A DNA stretch of 64,000 nucleotides, taken from an uncultured Lacinutrix sp. (GTDB lineage Bacteria; Bacteroidota; Bacteroidia; Flavobacteriales; Flavobacteriaceae). Position 1 is the stretch's first letter; the number at the start of each line of letters is the position of its first letter. The stretch lies in NCBI RefSeq assembly GCF_947500325.1, contig NZ_CANMRQ010000010.1, forward strand, positions 56,851 through 120,850, written 5' to 3'. The position numbers and the translations under genes are program-made. Below are positions 1 through 9,667 of the stretch, piece by piece. The notes below the pieces were generated by a model. It saw only the letters and a program-made list of their open reading frames with translations. It was not told the origin of the DNA and did no database searches.

Positions 1-239
1 AATCGTTATATGCCCATTTATATAAATATAATGTTGGTAAAAATCAAAAAGTAAAACGTGGAGACTTAATAGGTTTTGTTGGTAGTACAGGGCGCTCTGA
101 AGCACCACATTTACACTATGAAATTTTTAAAGATGGAGAGCGCATAAACCCTATAAACTTCTATTATGGTAGTTTAACAGCTGAAGAATATAGTAAACTC
201 TTAGAGCACGCTTCTCTAGAAAACCAATCTTTAGATTAA
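1..239 (+). CDS. M23 family metallopeptidase, C-terminal part only
   Basis: The reading frame is open from base 3 and ends in TAA at 237-239; the start lies before the window. The 78 visible residues carry the end of a peptidase M23 (LytM/lysostaphin-like) domain: a YAHL segment, a GxVGSTGRSEAPHLHYE-type stretch containing the HxH zinc/catalytic motif, and a short C-terminal tail. This family cleaves peptidoglycan cross-links or, when catalytically dead, activates amidases. The stop codon overlaps the start of the MerR gene by one base (TAATG), so the two are probably co-transcribed and translationally coupled. Whether the first zinc ligand (HxxxD) is present cannot be seen. Confidence 0.85.
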   Translation, partial: SLYAHLYKYNVGKNQKVKRGDLIGFVGSTGRSEAPHLHYEIFKDGERINPINFYYGSLTAEEYSKLLEHASLENQSLD

Positions 240-568
240 TGCAAATTGAACTTCCAGAAAAACGTTATTATGCTATTGGCGAAGTTGCAAAAGCCTTTGG
301 TGTAAATACATCATTAATACGTTTTTGGGAAAAAGAATTTGATGTATTAAAACCAAAAAAGAATGCTAAAGGTAATCGTAAATTTACACCAGAAGACATA
401 AAAAACCTTAAATTTATATACCATTTAGTTAAAGAACGTGGCTTTACATTAGAAGGCGCAAAGACACATTTAAAAGAAGAAAAAAAGAAAAGTCTCACTA
501 ATTTTGAAATTATTAGTAAATTAGAAGGTGTTAAATCACAACTTATCAAACTAAAAAACCAACTTTAA
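239..568 (+). CDS. MerR family transcriptional regulator
   Basis: This 109-residue protein has a MerR-type winged helix-turn-helix: the YYAIGEVAKAFGV segment (residues about 10-22) followed by a TSLIRFWEKEF recognition helix, then a wing and a KERGFTLEGAK helix typical of the family. The C-terminal third is a lysine-rich helix likely to dimerise. It lacks an obvious C-terminal ligand-binding domain or cysteine cluster, so it belongs to the short flavobacterial MerR group found beside M23 peptidases. Its start overlaps the stop of the M23 gene, and lemA starts 11 bases downstream. It may regulate this envelope operon, which is inference from position. Confidence 0.85.
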   Translation: MQIELPEKRYYAIGEVAKAFGVNTSLIRFWEKEFDVLKPKKNAKGNRKFTPEDIKNLKFIYHLVKERGFTLEGAKTHLKEEKKKSLTNFEIISKLEGVKSQLIKLKNQL

Positions 569-579
569 ACTATATCATT

Positions 580-1170
580 ATGAAAAAATGGATTGTACCA
601 ATAGTACTACTTGTACTAGTTGCTTTATGGGCAATGAATGTAAACAACTCTGCTGTAAGCTTAAAAGAAAGCGCGACTAAATCATGGGGAGATGTAGAAA
701 GTAGCTATCAAAGACGAAGCGATCTTATAGGAAACCTAGTAAAAACAGTAAAAGGTGCTGCCGATTTTGAAAAAAGCACATTAGAAGCTGTAATAAATGC
801 TAGAGCTAAAGCAACCTCTGTAAATATTGACCCAACAAATATTACCCCAGAACAATTAGAGCAATTCAATCAAGCTCAAAGCGGTATGAGCAGTGCTTTA
901 TCTCGTTTATTAGTAACTGTAGAAAGATATCCTGAGCTAAAAGCCAACCAAAATTTCTTAGAGTTACAATCTCAATTAGAAGGTACAGAGAACCGTATTA
1001 ATGTAGCTAGAGACCGCTTTAATGAAAAAGTAGAACCATATAATAAAATGGTAAAAACATTTCCTAACAAATTTATAACTGGTCTATTAGGTTTTGATCC
1101 TATGGCTTACTTTAAATCTGAAAAAGGTGCGGAAAAAGCTCCAGATGTAGAGTTTGATTTTAGCAATTAA
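580..1170 (+). CDS. lemA: LemA family protein
   Basis: The protein is 196 residues, the usual LemA length. An N-terminal hydrophobic helix (about residues 4-21) anchors a periplasm-facing or extracytoplasmic four-helix bundle with the characteristic SYQRRSDLIGNLVKTV segment (about 42-57) and the ENRINVARDRFNEKVEPYN segment near residues 137-155. LemA proteins are found with TPM-domain proteins in many bacteria, and the two genes that follow here both encode TPM domains. The biochemical function of the family is not settled. Membership is certain; role in the envelope is inferred from neighbours. Confidence 0.93.
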   Translation: MKKWIVPIVLLVLVALWAMNVNNSAVSLKESATKSWGDVESSYQRRSDLIGNLVKTVKGAADFEKSTLEAVINARAKATSVNIDPTNITPEQLEQFNQAQSGMSSALSRLLVTVERYPELKANQNFLELQSQLEGTENRINVARDRFNEKVEPYNKMVKTFPNKFITGLLGFDPMAYFKSEKGAEKAPDVEFDFSN

Positions 1171-1190
1171 AATTGATTGAATCCTAACTT

Positions 1191-1631
1191 ATGCAAAATA
1201 CTGTTGAAGCTTTTTTAACTACTATAGAAGAACAGGAGATTGTCGCAGCTATTAGAGAAGCTGAACAAGAAACTTCTGGTGAGATTAGAGTACATATTGA
1301 AACAACTTCTAATGGCGACATAGATACGCGCTCATTAGAAGTTTTCTCTATTTTAAAAATGCAAAATACTGAATTGCATAACGCTGTTTTAATATACGTG
1401 GCTGTTAAAGATCATGCATTTGCTATTTATGGAGACAAAGGTATAAATGATGTCGTTTCTAAAACTTTTTGGGATGACACTAAAAATGTTATTCAAGAAC
1501 ATTTTAAAAATGGAAACTTTAAACAAGGTTTAGTTGATGGTATTTTATTAGCTGGACAACAGCTAAAAGCATATTTTCCATATACTACTCATGACTATAA
1601 TGAATTGGATGATAGCATTTCAAAAGGTTAA
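1191..1631 (+). CDS. TPM domain protein, no signal peptide
   Basis: This 146-residue protein consists almost entirely of a TPM (TPM_phosphatase) fold: the EIVAAIREAEQETSGEIRVHIE opening strand-helix, a central HNAVLIYVAVKDHAFAIYGD segment, and a C-terminal helix with FKQGLVDGI. It has no signal peptide or membrane segment, unlike its downstream neighbour, so it is probably cytoplasmic or released only with its partners. It sits 20 bases after lemA and its TAA is followed after one base by the ATG of the next gene. Some TPM domains have acid phosphatase activity; that is not demonstrated for this subgroup. Confidence 0.88.
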   Translation: MQNTVEAFLTTIEEQEIVAAIREAEQETSGEIRVHIETTSNGDIDTRSLEVFSILKMQNTELHNAVLIYVAVKDHAFAIYGDKGINDVVSKTFWDDTKNVIQEHFKNGNFKQGLVDGILLAGQQLKAYFPYTTHDYNELDDSISKG

Positions 1632-1632
1632 T

Positions 1633-2505
1633 ATGTTATACACCCTTAAACATATATTTTTAAACATTGCCAAGCAAAGACTATTTCTATTAATAATAGT
1701 ATGCTTTGGGCTTAATGCTTCTTATGCTCAATTTAATATCCCTCCAAAGCCTCCAATTGCGAATGGAGGACAAACGAGTGTTTATGATTATATTGGGTTA
1801 CTCAAACCAAATCAAAAACGTACACTAGAGCAAAAGCTTATAAAATACTCTGATACAACGTCTACACAAATAGTTGTAGCTATTATTAGTTCTACTAAAG
1901 GAGAATATATTAACTATTTAGGTGCTCAATGGGCTCAAAAATGGGGTATTGGAGATAAAGATAAAGACAATGGTATTTTTATACTTTTAGCCAGAGACGA
2001 TAGAAAAATAGGTATTAGTACAGGTTATGGCACAGAACACTTAATGACCGATGCAATGTCTCGCCGTATTATTGAGCGAGACATCATCCCTTATTTTAAG
2101 CGTAATGATTATTATGGAGGACTTAATAAAGGTGCTGATTCTATTTTTGAAGTCATGCAAGGCGAATATCAAGGCACAAGACAACAAGGTAGCGGTAATG
2201 ATTTTCCTTTTGGTATTCTTTTATTTCTATTTATAGTCTTCATCATTATTTTAATCTCCATTTCTAAAAATAGACGTGGTGGTGGAAATGGTGGCCGAGG
2301 TTTTAGAGACAACTCTACAGGACGTGATATCTTAGAGGCTATTATCTTGAGTAACTCTGGTCGCGGTGGTTACAGACGTGGATCTGGAGGATTTGGTGGC
2401 GGTTTTGGAGGTAGTAGCTCTGGCGGAAGTTTTGGTGGCGGCGGATTTGGTGGTGGATTTGGCGGCGGCGGTTTTGGCGGCGGTGGCGCATCTGGCGGTT
2501 GGTAA
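1633..2505 (+). CDS. TPM domain membrane protein with glycine-rich tail (YgcG-like)
   Basis: I place the start at the ATG at 1633, directly after the TAA of the preceding gene; an in-frame ATG at 1591 exists but would add 14 residues ahead of the signal sequence. The 290-residue product has a signal peptide (about residues 15-32, ending SYA-Q), a TPM domain (about 45-170, with VYDYIGLL, TQIVVAII, GIFILLARDDRKIGI and YGTEHLMTD segments), a transmembrane helix (about 192-212) and a tail made of GGF/GGG repeats. This is the standard architecture of secreted TPM proteins partnered with LemA. The glycine tail is low complexity and of unknown purpose. Confidence 0.9.
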   Translation: MLYTLKHIFLNIAKQRLFLLIIVCFGLNASYAQFNIPPKPPIANGGQTSVYDYIGLLKPNQKRTLEQKLIKYSDTTSTQIVVAIISSTKGEYINYLGAQWAQKWGIGDKDKDNGIFILLARDDRKIGISTGYGTEHLMTDAMSRRIIERDIIPYFKRNDYYGGLNKGADSIFEVMQGEYQGTRQQGSGNDFPFGILLFLFIVFIIILISISKNRRGGGNGGRGFRDNSTGRDILEAIILSNSGRGGYRRGSGGFGGGFGGSSSGGSFGGGGFGGGFGGGGFGGGGASGGW

Positions 2506-2695
2506 ATCAACCACTATTAAAATTTCTTATTACAACTTTACTAAGAAGAATTTAATATTTCTTTTAACATAGACAAATAGCAATTATAGGTTATATTAAA
2601 AGGAATTATAGAAAAAATAGCATCTACAAATTTAAAGAATCATATTATTACTATTATATAAATACAGCATTATATTCCATTATTAAGAAATGGTA

Positions 2696-5479
2696 TTAGT
2701 TAAAAATGTGAAAACTATTTTTAGAGCTTTCTCCTTTAGAGCCTAAACTATTAAATTTCCAACTAAAGCTTAACATAAAGTATTGTTGTAGCACAGTACT
2801 TTGAGAATCTTCAATATAATCCTGAGTAGCAGTTCGTCTAGCATTTGTATTTTGATTTAATAAATCATAAACCTTTAATGTAACAGCTCCTTTATCTTTT
2901 AATACAGAATAAGCAAGCGTTGCATTCCAAAACCAAGCACTTTTTTGAAAACCTTCAGCTACATCAGGATTATAATTAAAACTAATATCATTTCTCCATT
3001 CTAATTTTTTAGGTAAAAATGTTGCTGTTTTTATACCTGCAGAATGCCTAGTAAATTCTCTATCTTGAAAAGCATCTATATCAAAAGCATTATTAGTAAA
3101 AGTAATACGATAATATGGTTTAAATTCAAAAGTATTTTTCCAGATAAAATCTAACCCAACATTAGGAGTTATAGCAGATACTGTACTTGAATATTTTATA
3201 TCATTATTAAAATTAATGTTCTTAGAAAAACTAGACCAAGCTCCTACTCTTAATTTAATATTCCTTAATGAATCTAACTTAAAGTTCTTACTATAATTAC
3301 CAGAAGCATTAAAATTATAATTACCATTTACATTTTCGTAAGTGGTTGTTCTTTTTAAAGTTTCAGGTTCTACAACAGTTTTAGAAATCACTTGGTTATT
3401 ATTAACATTTGCACTAACATTAACATACATACCTGTTCTTTTTTGCCAATCGAAACTATTATAACCTACATAAAGCCTATGAGTATTAGATGGCTCTAAA
3501 TTTGGATTACCTATAATAGTATTTAATGGGTTTGAAACATCTGTGTAAGCTTGTAGTTGCCTTAATGCTGGTGGATTGTTATTCAATCTATATCCCATAT
3601 ATATAGATTCTTTTTCACTAAACCTGTAATCAATATTATAACGCAATTGTAAATTTTTAAAATCGCGTTCTACATTAAATTGAGGCCTTAATAAATCTTC
3701 ATTTTTAAGTGTTCTTATATTGTAACTAGCATTAAATCGTGTAGACCATTTTTTCCCTCTATACGTCAAACCAACACCTGGAATACTTCTAGAATCTGTA
3801 TATTCGAAATCCGTACTCAAATCTGTATTAAAAATAGAAAAAGATTGAGAAATGTCATCAAAATCAAAAGTACTTTCTCTATTTTCGTCTTTATCTCTTG
3901 AGTATTCATATTCAAAATTCAAGAATAATTTTTTTGCGACTATTGGCAAACGATAAGTAAATTCTGCTGTTAAACCATTACTATTATTTTCACCATCTGT
4001 AAATTGATTTCTTATAATAGTTTCTGGACTAGCTCCAAAAATCTCTGTGTTAGAATTTATAAAATCATCACTCTCGTCTCTATTAATCCTATTCTCTAAT
4101 TCGAAACGCACAAAAGCTCCTTTAGCTCCAAATCGTTTTGTTAATGTTAGCTGATTTGAAAACTGTTTTGCTAAACGCTCCACATCTGAATCTGTAGACG
4201 ATTGGTTAGTTAACACTCGTTCTTCATTTAGTGTTTCATCTTCTCTTCCAAATATTGTTCTTGTTTTTGAATAACTAAATGATGGTACAATATTAATTTG
4301 AAATGTAGAATCAGTTTCAATTTCGAATTCTAAATTAGCTGTATGACTATCTGTATCATTATCTGATCTTGAATTAGAATTTGTAAAAAATCGTGAATCT
4401 GATAAAATTGTTTCTCTTTGTGACGAAGACTCATTAACAGAACTACTAGAAGCATAAAAATAATCACTAGATACTTCTGTAGTTTCACCTATCTTATCGG
4501 CATAGTTAAGTCCTGCATTTTTTGAAGTTGTAATACCTTGTCCTCCTCCAAAAGAACGGCCTCCAATAGTAAAAGAGCCATTACCTCCAAAATTCATGCC
4601 TCCACCGCGACCGAACATTTTAGAAATTTCGCCAAAACTAAAACCTGGAGAATTAGTATTATTACCTCCAGCAAGTACACTTATACGTTGATCATTATCA
4701 AACACATTTAACATTCCTGCAAACTCATAACGTTCATCTGTTCCTCCACCTGCTGCGACACGACCAAAAACGCCTTTGTTATTTTCCTCTTTTATAGTGA
4801 GGTTTATTGTTTTATTTTCCTTACTTCCAGCTTCTCCAGTGAATGCTTCTGCTTTTGTTTTTGTATCTACAATTTGAATTTTCTCAACTATATCTTTAGT
4901 CAAATTCTTAGTTGTAATAGATGGGTCATTTCCAAAGAAAGGTTTTCCATTAACTAAAATTTTATTCACTTCTTTTCCATTAACTTTAATCTTACCTTCT
5001 TCATCAATTTCCACGCCTGGTAATTGTTTTAATAAATCTTCGACATTAGCATCTTTTTTTGTTTTAAATGATTTAACATTAAACTCTAAAGTATCCTGTT
5101 TAATGGTAACTGGGGCAGTAGATTTTATAATAACTTCATCCAATGTATTAGAATCCTCTTCTAAAAGAATAGTCTCTAAATCGATTATTTCTTTATCTAT
5201 TTTTAATTTCTGAAGATATGTTTTGTAACCTACGTATGAAATGTAAAAGTTTAAATACTCATCTGATGTAGTATCTTCTAAAGAAAAAACACCATTTTTA
5301 TCTGAAATTGTATAGGTAACCAAAGTACTATCCTTAACACGTTGCATATACACTGTTGCAGCTTCTAATGGAGATTGATCATTTGCAGCTATAAGTTTAC
5401 CTATAACTTTAAATTCTTTTGTTTGAGAAAATGACACTGTAGCAAATAGTAAAGAAGCAAGAAGTAATAACTTACGCAT
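2696..5479 (-). CDS. Outer-membrane beta-barrel protein with carboxypeptidase-like and plug domains (TonB-receptor-like)
   Basis: The 927-residue protein starts with a signal peptide (about 1-18, ending SFS-Q). A carboxypeptidase regulatory-like domain follows (about 23-105), then a plug-like region with the LLKQLPGVEIDEEGKIKVNGK and KILVNGKPFFGNDP segments (about 140-190), then a long beta-barrel rich in alternating polar and aromatic strands. It belongs to the Bacteroidota barrel group (outer membrane beta-barrel family 3) related to SusC/TonB-dependent receptors but usually without a SusD partner. No SusD gene lies beside it. No TonB box can be assigned with confidence. The substrate is unknown. 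Confidence 0.85.
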   Translation of the reverse strand: MRKLLLLASLLFATVSFSQTKEFKVIGKLIAANDQSPLEAATVYMQRVKDSTLVTYTISDKNGVFSLEDTTSDEYLNFYISYVGYKTYLQKLKIDKEIIDLETILLEEDSNTLDEVIIKSTAPVTIKQDTLEFNVKSFKTKKDANVEDLLKQLPGVEIDEEGKIKVNGKEVNKILVNGKPFFGNDPSITTKNLTKDIVEKIQIVDTKTKAEAFTGEAGSKENKTINLTIKEENNKGVFGRVAAGGGTDERYEFAGMLNVFDNDQRISVLAGGNNTNSPGFSFGEISKMFGRGGGMNFGGNGSFTIGGRSFGGGQGITTSKNAGLNYADKIGETTEVSSDYFYASSSSVNESSSQRETILSDSRFFTNSNSRSDNDTDSHTANLEFEIETDSTFQINIVPSFSYSKTRTIFGREDETLNEERVLTNQSSTDSDVERLAKQFSNQLTLTKRFGAKGAFVRFELENRINRDESDDFINSNTEIFGASPETIIRNQFTDGENNSNGLTAEFTYRLPIVAKKLFLNFEYEYSRDKDENRESTFDFDDISQSFSIFNTDLSTDFEYTDSRSIPGVGLTYRGKKWSTRFNASYNIRTLKNEDLLRPQFNVERDFKNLQLRYNIDYRFSEKESIYMGYRLNNNPPALRQLQAYTDVSNPLNTIIGNPNLEPSNTHRLYVGYNSFDWQKRTGMYVNVSANVNNNQVISKTVVEPETLKRTTTYENVNGNYNFNASGNYSKNFKLDSLRNIKLRVGAWSSFSKNINFNNDIKYSSTVSAITPNVGLDFIWKNTFEFKPYYRITFTNNAFDIDAFQDREFTRHSAGIKTATFLPKKLEWRNDISFNYNPDVAEGFQKSAWFWNATLAYSVLKDKGAVTLKVYDLLNQNTNARRTATQDYIEDSQSTVLQQYFMLSFSWKFNSLGSKGESSKNSFHIFN

Positions 5480-5611
5480 AATTTAAGATTAGTTAGATTG
5501 GATATTGGTTACATAGCGTTTATTAAACAACGAAAGTAGTTTAGAAAACGTATGATTTTCTTAAAAGAATGATAAAATTTCTTAAATATTCTGTTCTTTT
5601 TATTTTATAAA

Positions 5612-8047
5612 TTAACGTTTTAAAGTAAAATGCCCTTTGAAGTTTTTTCCTCTACCCAAAAAGACCGTAAACCAATAATCTGAAGTTGGCATTTTCACCC
5701 CATTATAGGTGCCATCCCAGCTATCTTCTTTATCTTTTAATGTGTATAAAAGTTTACCATATCTATCATAGATATTTACTACAAAAACACCATTAAAACT
5801 ATCTAAAAGTCCTTTTATACTCCATGTGTCATTTTTAGTATCATTATTGGGAGTAAAATAATTAGGATAGCCTATAACAGAAATATCTTGATTTACAATA
5901 CCACAATTATTTAATACATCTCTAACATATACAGTATGAACGTTTGCAGTAACATTAGTAAATGTATTAGCATCTTGGTATGGTCCATTTATATCGTCTA
6001 AAGCATACTGATAATTACCTTCACCAGAAACAAAAATCGAAATTGTATTATTTTGTGAAACATCTAGTATTTCTATTTCTTCAATAGTAGCTATATTAGA
6101 AGGTAGTACATTTATACTTCTAGAAATCGAACAATTAGTATTATTATCGGTAATTGTAACCACATATGTTCCAACAGTATTAATTACTATACTTTCAGAA
6201 ACTTCACTTGTAGACCAGCTGTAAGAAAAATCATTAGAGTTACCTATAACACCACTTGTTAGAGAAACCGTATTAGGAAACTCATTTAAACAATAATATA
6301 TTTCAGAATCTTCAATAACATCTGGTGCGCTGTTTACCTGTAACTCTACTTGAGCAATACCATAACAGTTATTATTTTGTTCTCCTCTAACATAAATTAT
6401 TTGAGACTCAGGTATTACATTTATATAATCATTAGTTAATTGATTATTTTGAAGCAGCGCATCGTCTATAGATAAGTAAAACTCTAACATAATATCTTGA
6501 GGTAATCCTAAAAGTACCTGCGTATTCGCTTCTGAAAGATTAAAAGTTGCAAGCCCATCATTTGAAGAATCATCACATATTAATAAAAGCGCATTATTTA
6601 AAGCATCTGTTCCAACTTCTAATATAACTTCTGCTGTATTAGTACAATTATTATTTGTGTCTGTCACCAACGCGTATATAGTTTGTGGATTAGATGTATT
6701 GGTATAATCGCTATCAATTTGATTAGTTAATGCTATATCACTATAAAAACTTATAGAAAAATTAGTCGTAGAGCCATTAACTATTTCTGAAAAAACATTA
6801 TTCAAATTAAAAGTTGTAATACCATCATTTACATCACCATCTTCGCATTGTCTTATGGATGTATTAAAAACTTCTGGCTGGGTATTTATGGTTACTATTA
6901 TTTGTGTTCTTTCTCCAACAGTACAACCTGCAAAAACAGGTACCACCCAATAAGTTGTTGTTGTAACTAATACAGGATTGTATGTAAACCCATTATGAAT
7001 TGGAGTGATAGATGTTGCAGAATCATACCATAAAATAGTATCTGTATTAGAACTTATATTAAGAGTGATAGCATCATTTTCACAAAAGGCAGCATTATTA
7101 GCATCTATAATTCTTGGAGTTATTATTGAAGTACTAGCCGATAAGTTAATTGATGGATCACCAGGCATTCCACCAAATTCAACTAAATATCCTTTTGGAT
7201 GATAAGGACTAGAAATATCTAAATCGCCTGTTACTGGTAAATCGTTCCAAGAACCTGGTTGCCCTATACTAGGATCTGTTATATGTGCATAATCTTCGTT
7301 TCCTCCAAAATTATTTGGTTCTGCAGTATTCCAGAAGTTATATTCTCCATTTTGAGGCGTTCCATTTTCTTGACCTATCCAAAAAACTGTACCTGCTTCT
7401 GGTCCTGTTACCCATTTCCAAGTATTCTCTATTTCGGCATCTGTTGCACCAATCCATCCGGCTCCTGGGCTTTGCTCTCCAGCTAATTGTGATTCTTCAA
7501 TAGAAGAAATTGTTGCTAAATAGCCTTGTAACCCATAAAAACTTTGTGATGCGGCTGCAGTTTCAGCTTCTGTCCAGGTAATACTCAAATCTGCTACATA
7601 AAAATAATAATGATCTGTAGAAGGCAAATAATTAGCACTACCAATATTAATTGAAAAAAATTTATCTTCAGTAAAATTTGTTTGACTAGTTTGAAAAAGA
7701 ACATCTAAAATAGCCGCTTCAAACTCATTAAAAGTTGCTGGTCCATTAAGTGTTAAAACACCTAAGGCAACAGACCAATCTGTAGTAATTGAAGGATGTA
7801 TCCCTGATAATGTTAGTTCATCATTTCCTGCATTATAACCTTCAGAAATTTGAATGCGAATTAGATCTAATGTTGTATCTCCAACATCTGGATCTGTAAT
7901 ATCTACAGCTGTAGCAATATTAACAGATGTTCCAGGGCAATATCCTTGACTCCCAGATGCTATAATTGAAGGTGGACTATCTTGGCAATAACCATTAAAA
8001 ACAGTGATTCCAATAAAGAAGGTTAATACAGCTAATTTTTTATTCAT
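5612..8047 (-). CDS. Secreted C-type lectin-domain protein with T9SS type B (CHU_C) sorting domain
   Basis: The 811-residue product has a signal peptide (about 1-21, ending GYCQ). A C-type lectin-like domain lies at about 150-295 and shows the WIGATD, TWKWVTG, EPNNFGG and WNDLP landmarks of the fold. Ig-like/PKD-like repeats follow, with the TILWYDSAT and TTTYWV strands common in Bacteroidota surface proteins. The C-terminal 85 residues (from YFTPNNDTKNDTW to KGHFTLKR) form the gliding-motility-associated C-terminal domain, the type B T9SS sorting signal. It is probably surface-attached and may bind glycans. It is a likely client of the GldKLMN machinery encoded at 47-52 kb. Confidence 0.88.
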   Translation of the reverse strand: MNKKLAVLTFFIGITVFNGYCQDSPPSIIASGSQGYCPGTSVNIATAVDITDPDVGDTTLDLIRIQISEGYNAGNDELTLSGIHPSITTDWSVALGVLTLNGPATFNEFEAAILDVLFQTSQTNFTEDKFFSINIGSANYLPSTDHYYFYVADLSITWTEAETAAASQSFYGLQGYLATISSIEESQLAGEQSPGAGWIGATDAEIENTWKWVTGPEAGTVFWIGQENGTPQNGEYNFWNTAEPNNFGGNEDYAHITDPSIGQPGSWNDLPVTGDLDISSPYHPKGYLVEFGGMPGDPSINLSASTSIITPRIIDANNAAFCENDAITLNISSNTDTILWYDSATSITPIHNGFTYNPVLVTTTTYWVVPVFAGCTVGERTQIIVTINTQPEVFNTSIRQCEDGDVNDGITTFNLNNVFSEIVNGSTTNFSISFYSDIALTNQIDSDYTNTSNPQTIYALVTDTNNNCTNTAEVILEVGTDALNNALLLICDDSSNDGLATFNLSEANTQVLLGLPQDIMLEFYLSIDDALLQNNQLTNDYINVIPESQIIYVRGEQNNNCYGIAQVELQVNSAPDVIEDSEIYYCLNEFPNTVSLTSGVIGNSNDFSYSWSTSEVSESIVINTVGTYVVTITDNNTNCSISRSINVLPSNIATIEEIEILDVSQNNTISIFVSGEGNYQYALDDINGPYQDANTFTNVTANVHTVYVRDVLNNCGIVNQDISVIGYPNYFTPNNDTKNDTWSIKGLLDSFNGVFVVNIYDRYGKLLYTLKDKEDSWDGTYNGVKMPTSDYWFTVFLGRGKNFKGHFTLKR

Positions 8048-8195
8048 TATATGACGATGAAAAGTAAAAATAGTTATTTTTTTACTTTTTCATTATAATA
8101 CACTTAACTACATTAACTTACAACGCTCTTTATTAAAGAATCAATAATATAAAACGTTAATAATAAGAAATCCTTAAAAAAAATTAAACAAAAAC

Positions 8196-9503
8196 TTATT
8201 TTTTACGCATATAAACACTTACTGGCACACCTTTAAAATCAAAAATATCTCTTAATTTATTCTCTAAGAAACGCTTATAAGGTTCTCTTACGTACTGAGG
8301 CAAGTTGCAAAAAAACGCAAATTGAGGTTGCGGTGTAGGTAATTGCATAATATATTTAATCTTAACAAACTTACCTTTATATGCTGGTGGAGGATAGTTT
8401 TCTATAATTGGTAACAAAGTATCATTTAATACACTTGTCTTAATTTTTTTGCTTCTATTCTTATAGACTTCAACTGCTGTTTCTATGGCTTTATAAATAC
8501 GTTGTTTTGTTAATGCCGAAATAAATACAATTGGGACATCTGTAAAAGGTTCTATTTGCGATCGTATATGTTTTTCAAAAGCCACAGTTGTTTTATGATC
8601 TTTTTCAACTATATCCCATTTATTAACTAAAATTACAATCCCTTTTCTATTGCGCTCAGCTAACCAAAAAATATTTTGAACTTGCCCATCAAAACCACGA
8701 TTAGCATCTACTACTAATAAGCAAACATCACTATGTTCTATAGCACGTACACTTCTCATTACAGAATAGAATTCTAAATCTTCTTTAACTTTAGATTTTT
8801 TTCTAATTCCTGCAGTATCTACAAGATTAAAGTCAAACCCGAAACGATTGTATTTTGTATCTATAGCATCACGAGTAGTTCCTGCAATATCAGTAACAAT
8901 ATATCTATCTTCCCCTATTAAGGCATTTATAAAAGAAGATTTTCCTGCATTGGGACGGCCAACTACAGCAAAACGAGGTAATTCCTCTTGTTCTTCTTCC
9001 TCTTCTTTTTCAGGTAAAGCCTCAACTAGATCATCTAATAAATCACCAGTACCACTACCATTAATACTAGCAATTGTATAATAATCTCCTAGACCTAATT
9101 CGTAGAATTCTACAGCATCTTCAGCTCGCTTTCCATTATCAACTTTATTAACTACTAAAAAAACAGGTTTTGTAACTTTACGTAATAATCTTGCAACATC
9201 TTCGTCCATTCCTGTAACTCCAGCTTCTACATCTACCATAAAAATAATAGCATCTGCTTCTTCGATAGCTAATTCTACTTGTTTATCGATTTCAGCTTCA
9301 AAAATATCATCGCTCCCTTTTACATATCCACCTGTATCAATTAATGAAAATTCTTTACCATTCCAATCACTTTTACCGTAATGACGATCTCTTGTAACAC
9401 CACTAACAGCGTCTACAATTGCTTCTCTACGCTGTATTAAACGATTAAAGAATGTTGATTTTCCAACATTTGGTCTTCCTACAATAGCTACTATATTACT
9501 CAT
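8196..9503 (-). CDS. der: Ribosome biogenesis GTPase Der (EngA)
   Basis: Two tandem GTPase domains are visible: the first with GRPNVGKST near residue 9 and NKVD near 118, the second with GRPNAGKSS near 183, DTAGI and NKWD. A C-terminal KH-like domain ends in SVYMRKK. Der assembles the 50S subunit. The reading frame extends upstream to an ATG at 9548, but a TACCTTTG -7 box lies at 9546-9553, so transcription must start inside that extension. The ATG at 9503 (MSNIVAIVG) gives 435 residues, the family's normal length. The start at 9503 is therefore preferred. Confidence 0.95.
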   Translation of the reverse strand: MSNIVAIVGRPNVGKSTFFNRLIQRREAIVDAVSGVTRDRHYGKSDWNGKEFSLIDTGGYVKGSDDIFEAEIDKQVELAIEEADAIIFMVDVEAGVTGMDEDVARLLRKVTKPVFLVVNKVDNGKRAEDAVEFYELGLGDYYTIASINGSGTGDLLDDLVEALPEKEEEEEQEELPRFAVVGRPNAGKSSFINALIGEDRYIVTDIAGTTRDAIDTKYNRFGFDFNLVDTAGIRKKSKVKEDLEFYSVMRSVRAIEHSDVCLLVVDANRGFDGQVQNIFWLAERNRKGIVILVNKWDIVEKDHKTTVAFEKHIRSQIEPFTDVPIVFISALTKQRIYKAIETAVEVYKNRSKKIKTSVLNDTLLPIIENYPPPAYKGKFVKIKYIMQLPTPQPQFAFFCNLPQYVREPYKRFLENKLRDIFDFKGVPVSVYMRKK

Positions 9504-9545
9504 AATTTTAGTTTTAATCTGCATTACATATCCTGTAAGCGGATG

Positions 9546-9579
9546 CAAAGGTAGTGTTTAGTTAGAGATAAAAAACAAA
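9546..9579 (-). promoter_or_regulatory. Bacteroidota-type promoter of der
   Basis: On the minus strand a TTTG -33 element (9576-9579) is followed after 22 bases by TACCTTTG (9546-9553), matching the Bacteroidota -7 consensus TAnnTTTG. Transcription would begin near 9540, about 35 bases upstream of the chosen der start at 9503. Confidence 0.7.
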
Positions 9580-9610
9580 ACTTATACATCTTTCTATATA
9601 TTAAAAATAA

Positions 9611-9648
9611 AAAATGCTTTGCCTTAATTAATTAAGACAAAGCATTTT
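9611..9648. terminator. Bidirectional hairpin terminator after the choice-of-anchor-I gene
   Basis: An 18-base inverted repeat (AAAATGCTTTG ... CAAAGCATTTT, one internal mismatch) lies 19 bases downstream of the stop at 9668. A- and T-rich ends on both arms allow termination in either direction. Confidence 0.75.
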
Positions 9649-9667
9649 AAAAAAGATTATTTATTTT

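Noticed and set aside
2332..2572. Open frames of alanine/threonine- or valine/alanine-rich protein over the glycine-repeat region
   Set aside because: They are shadows of the GGT/GGC repeats in the TPM protein tail and have no start context of their own.
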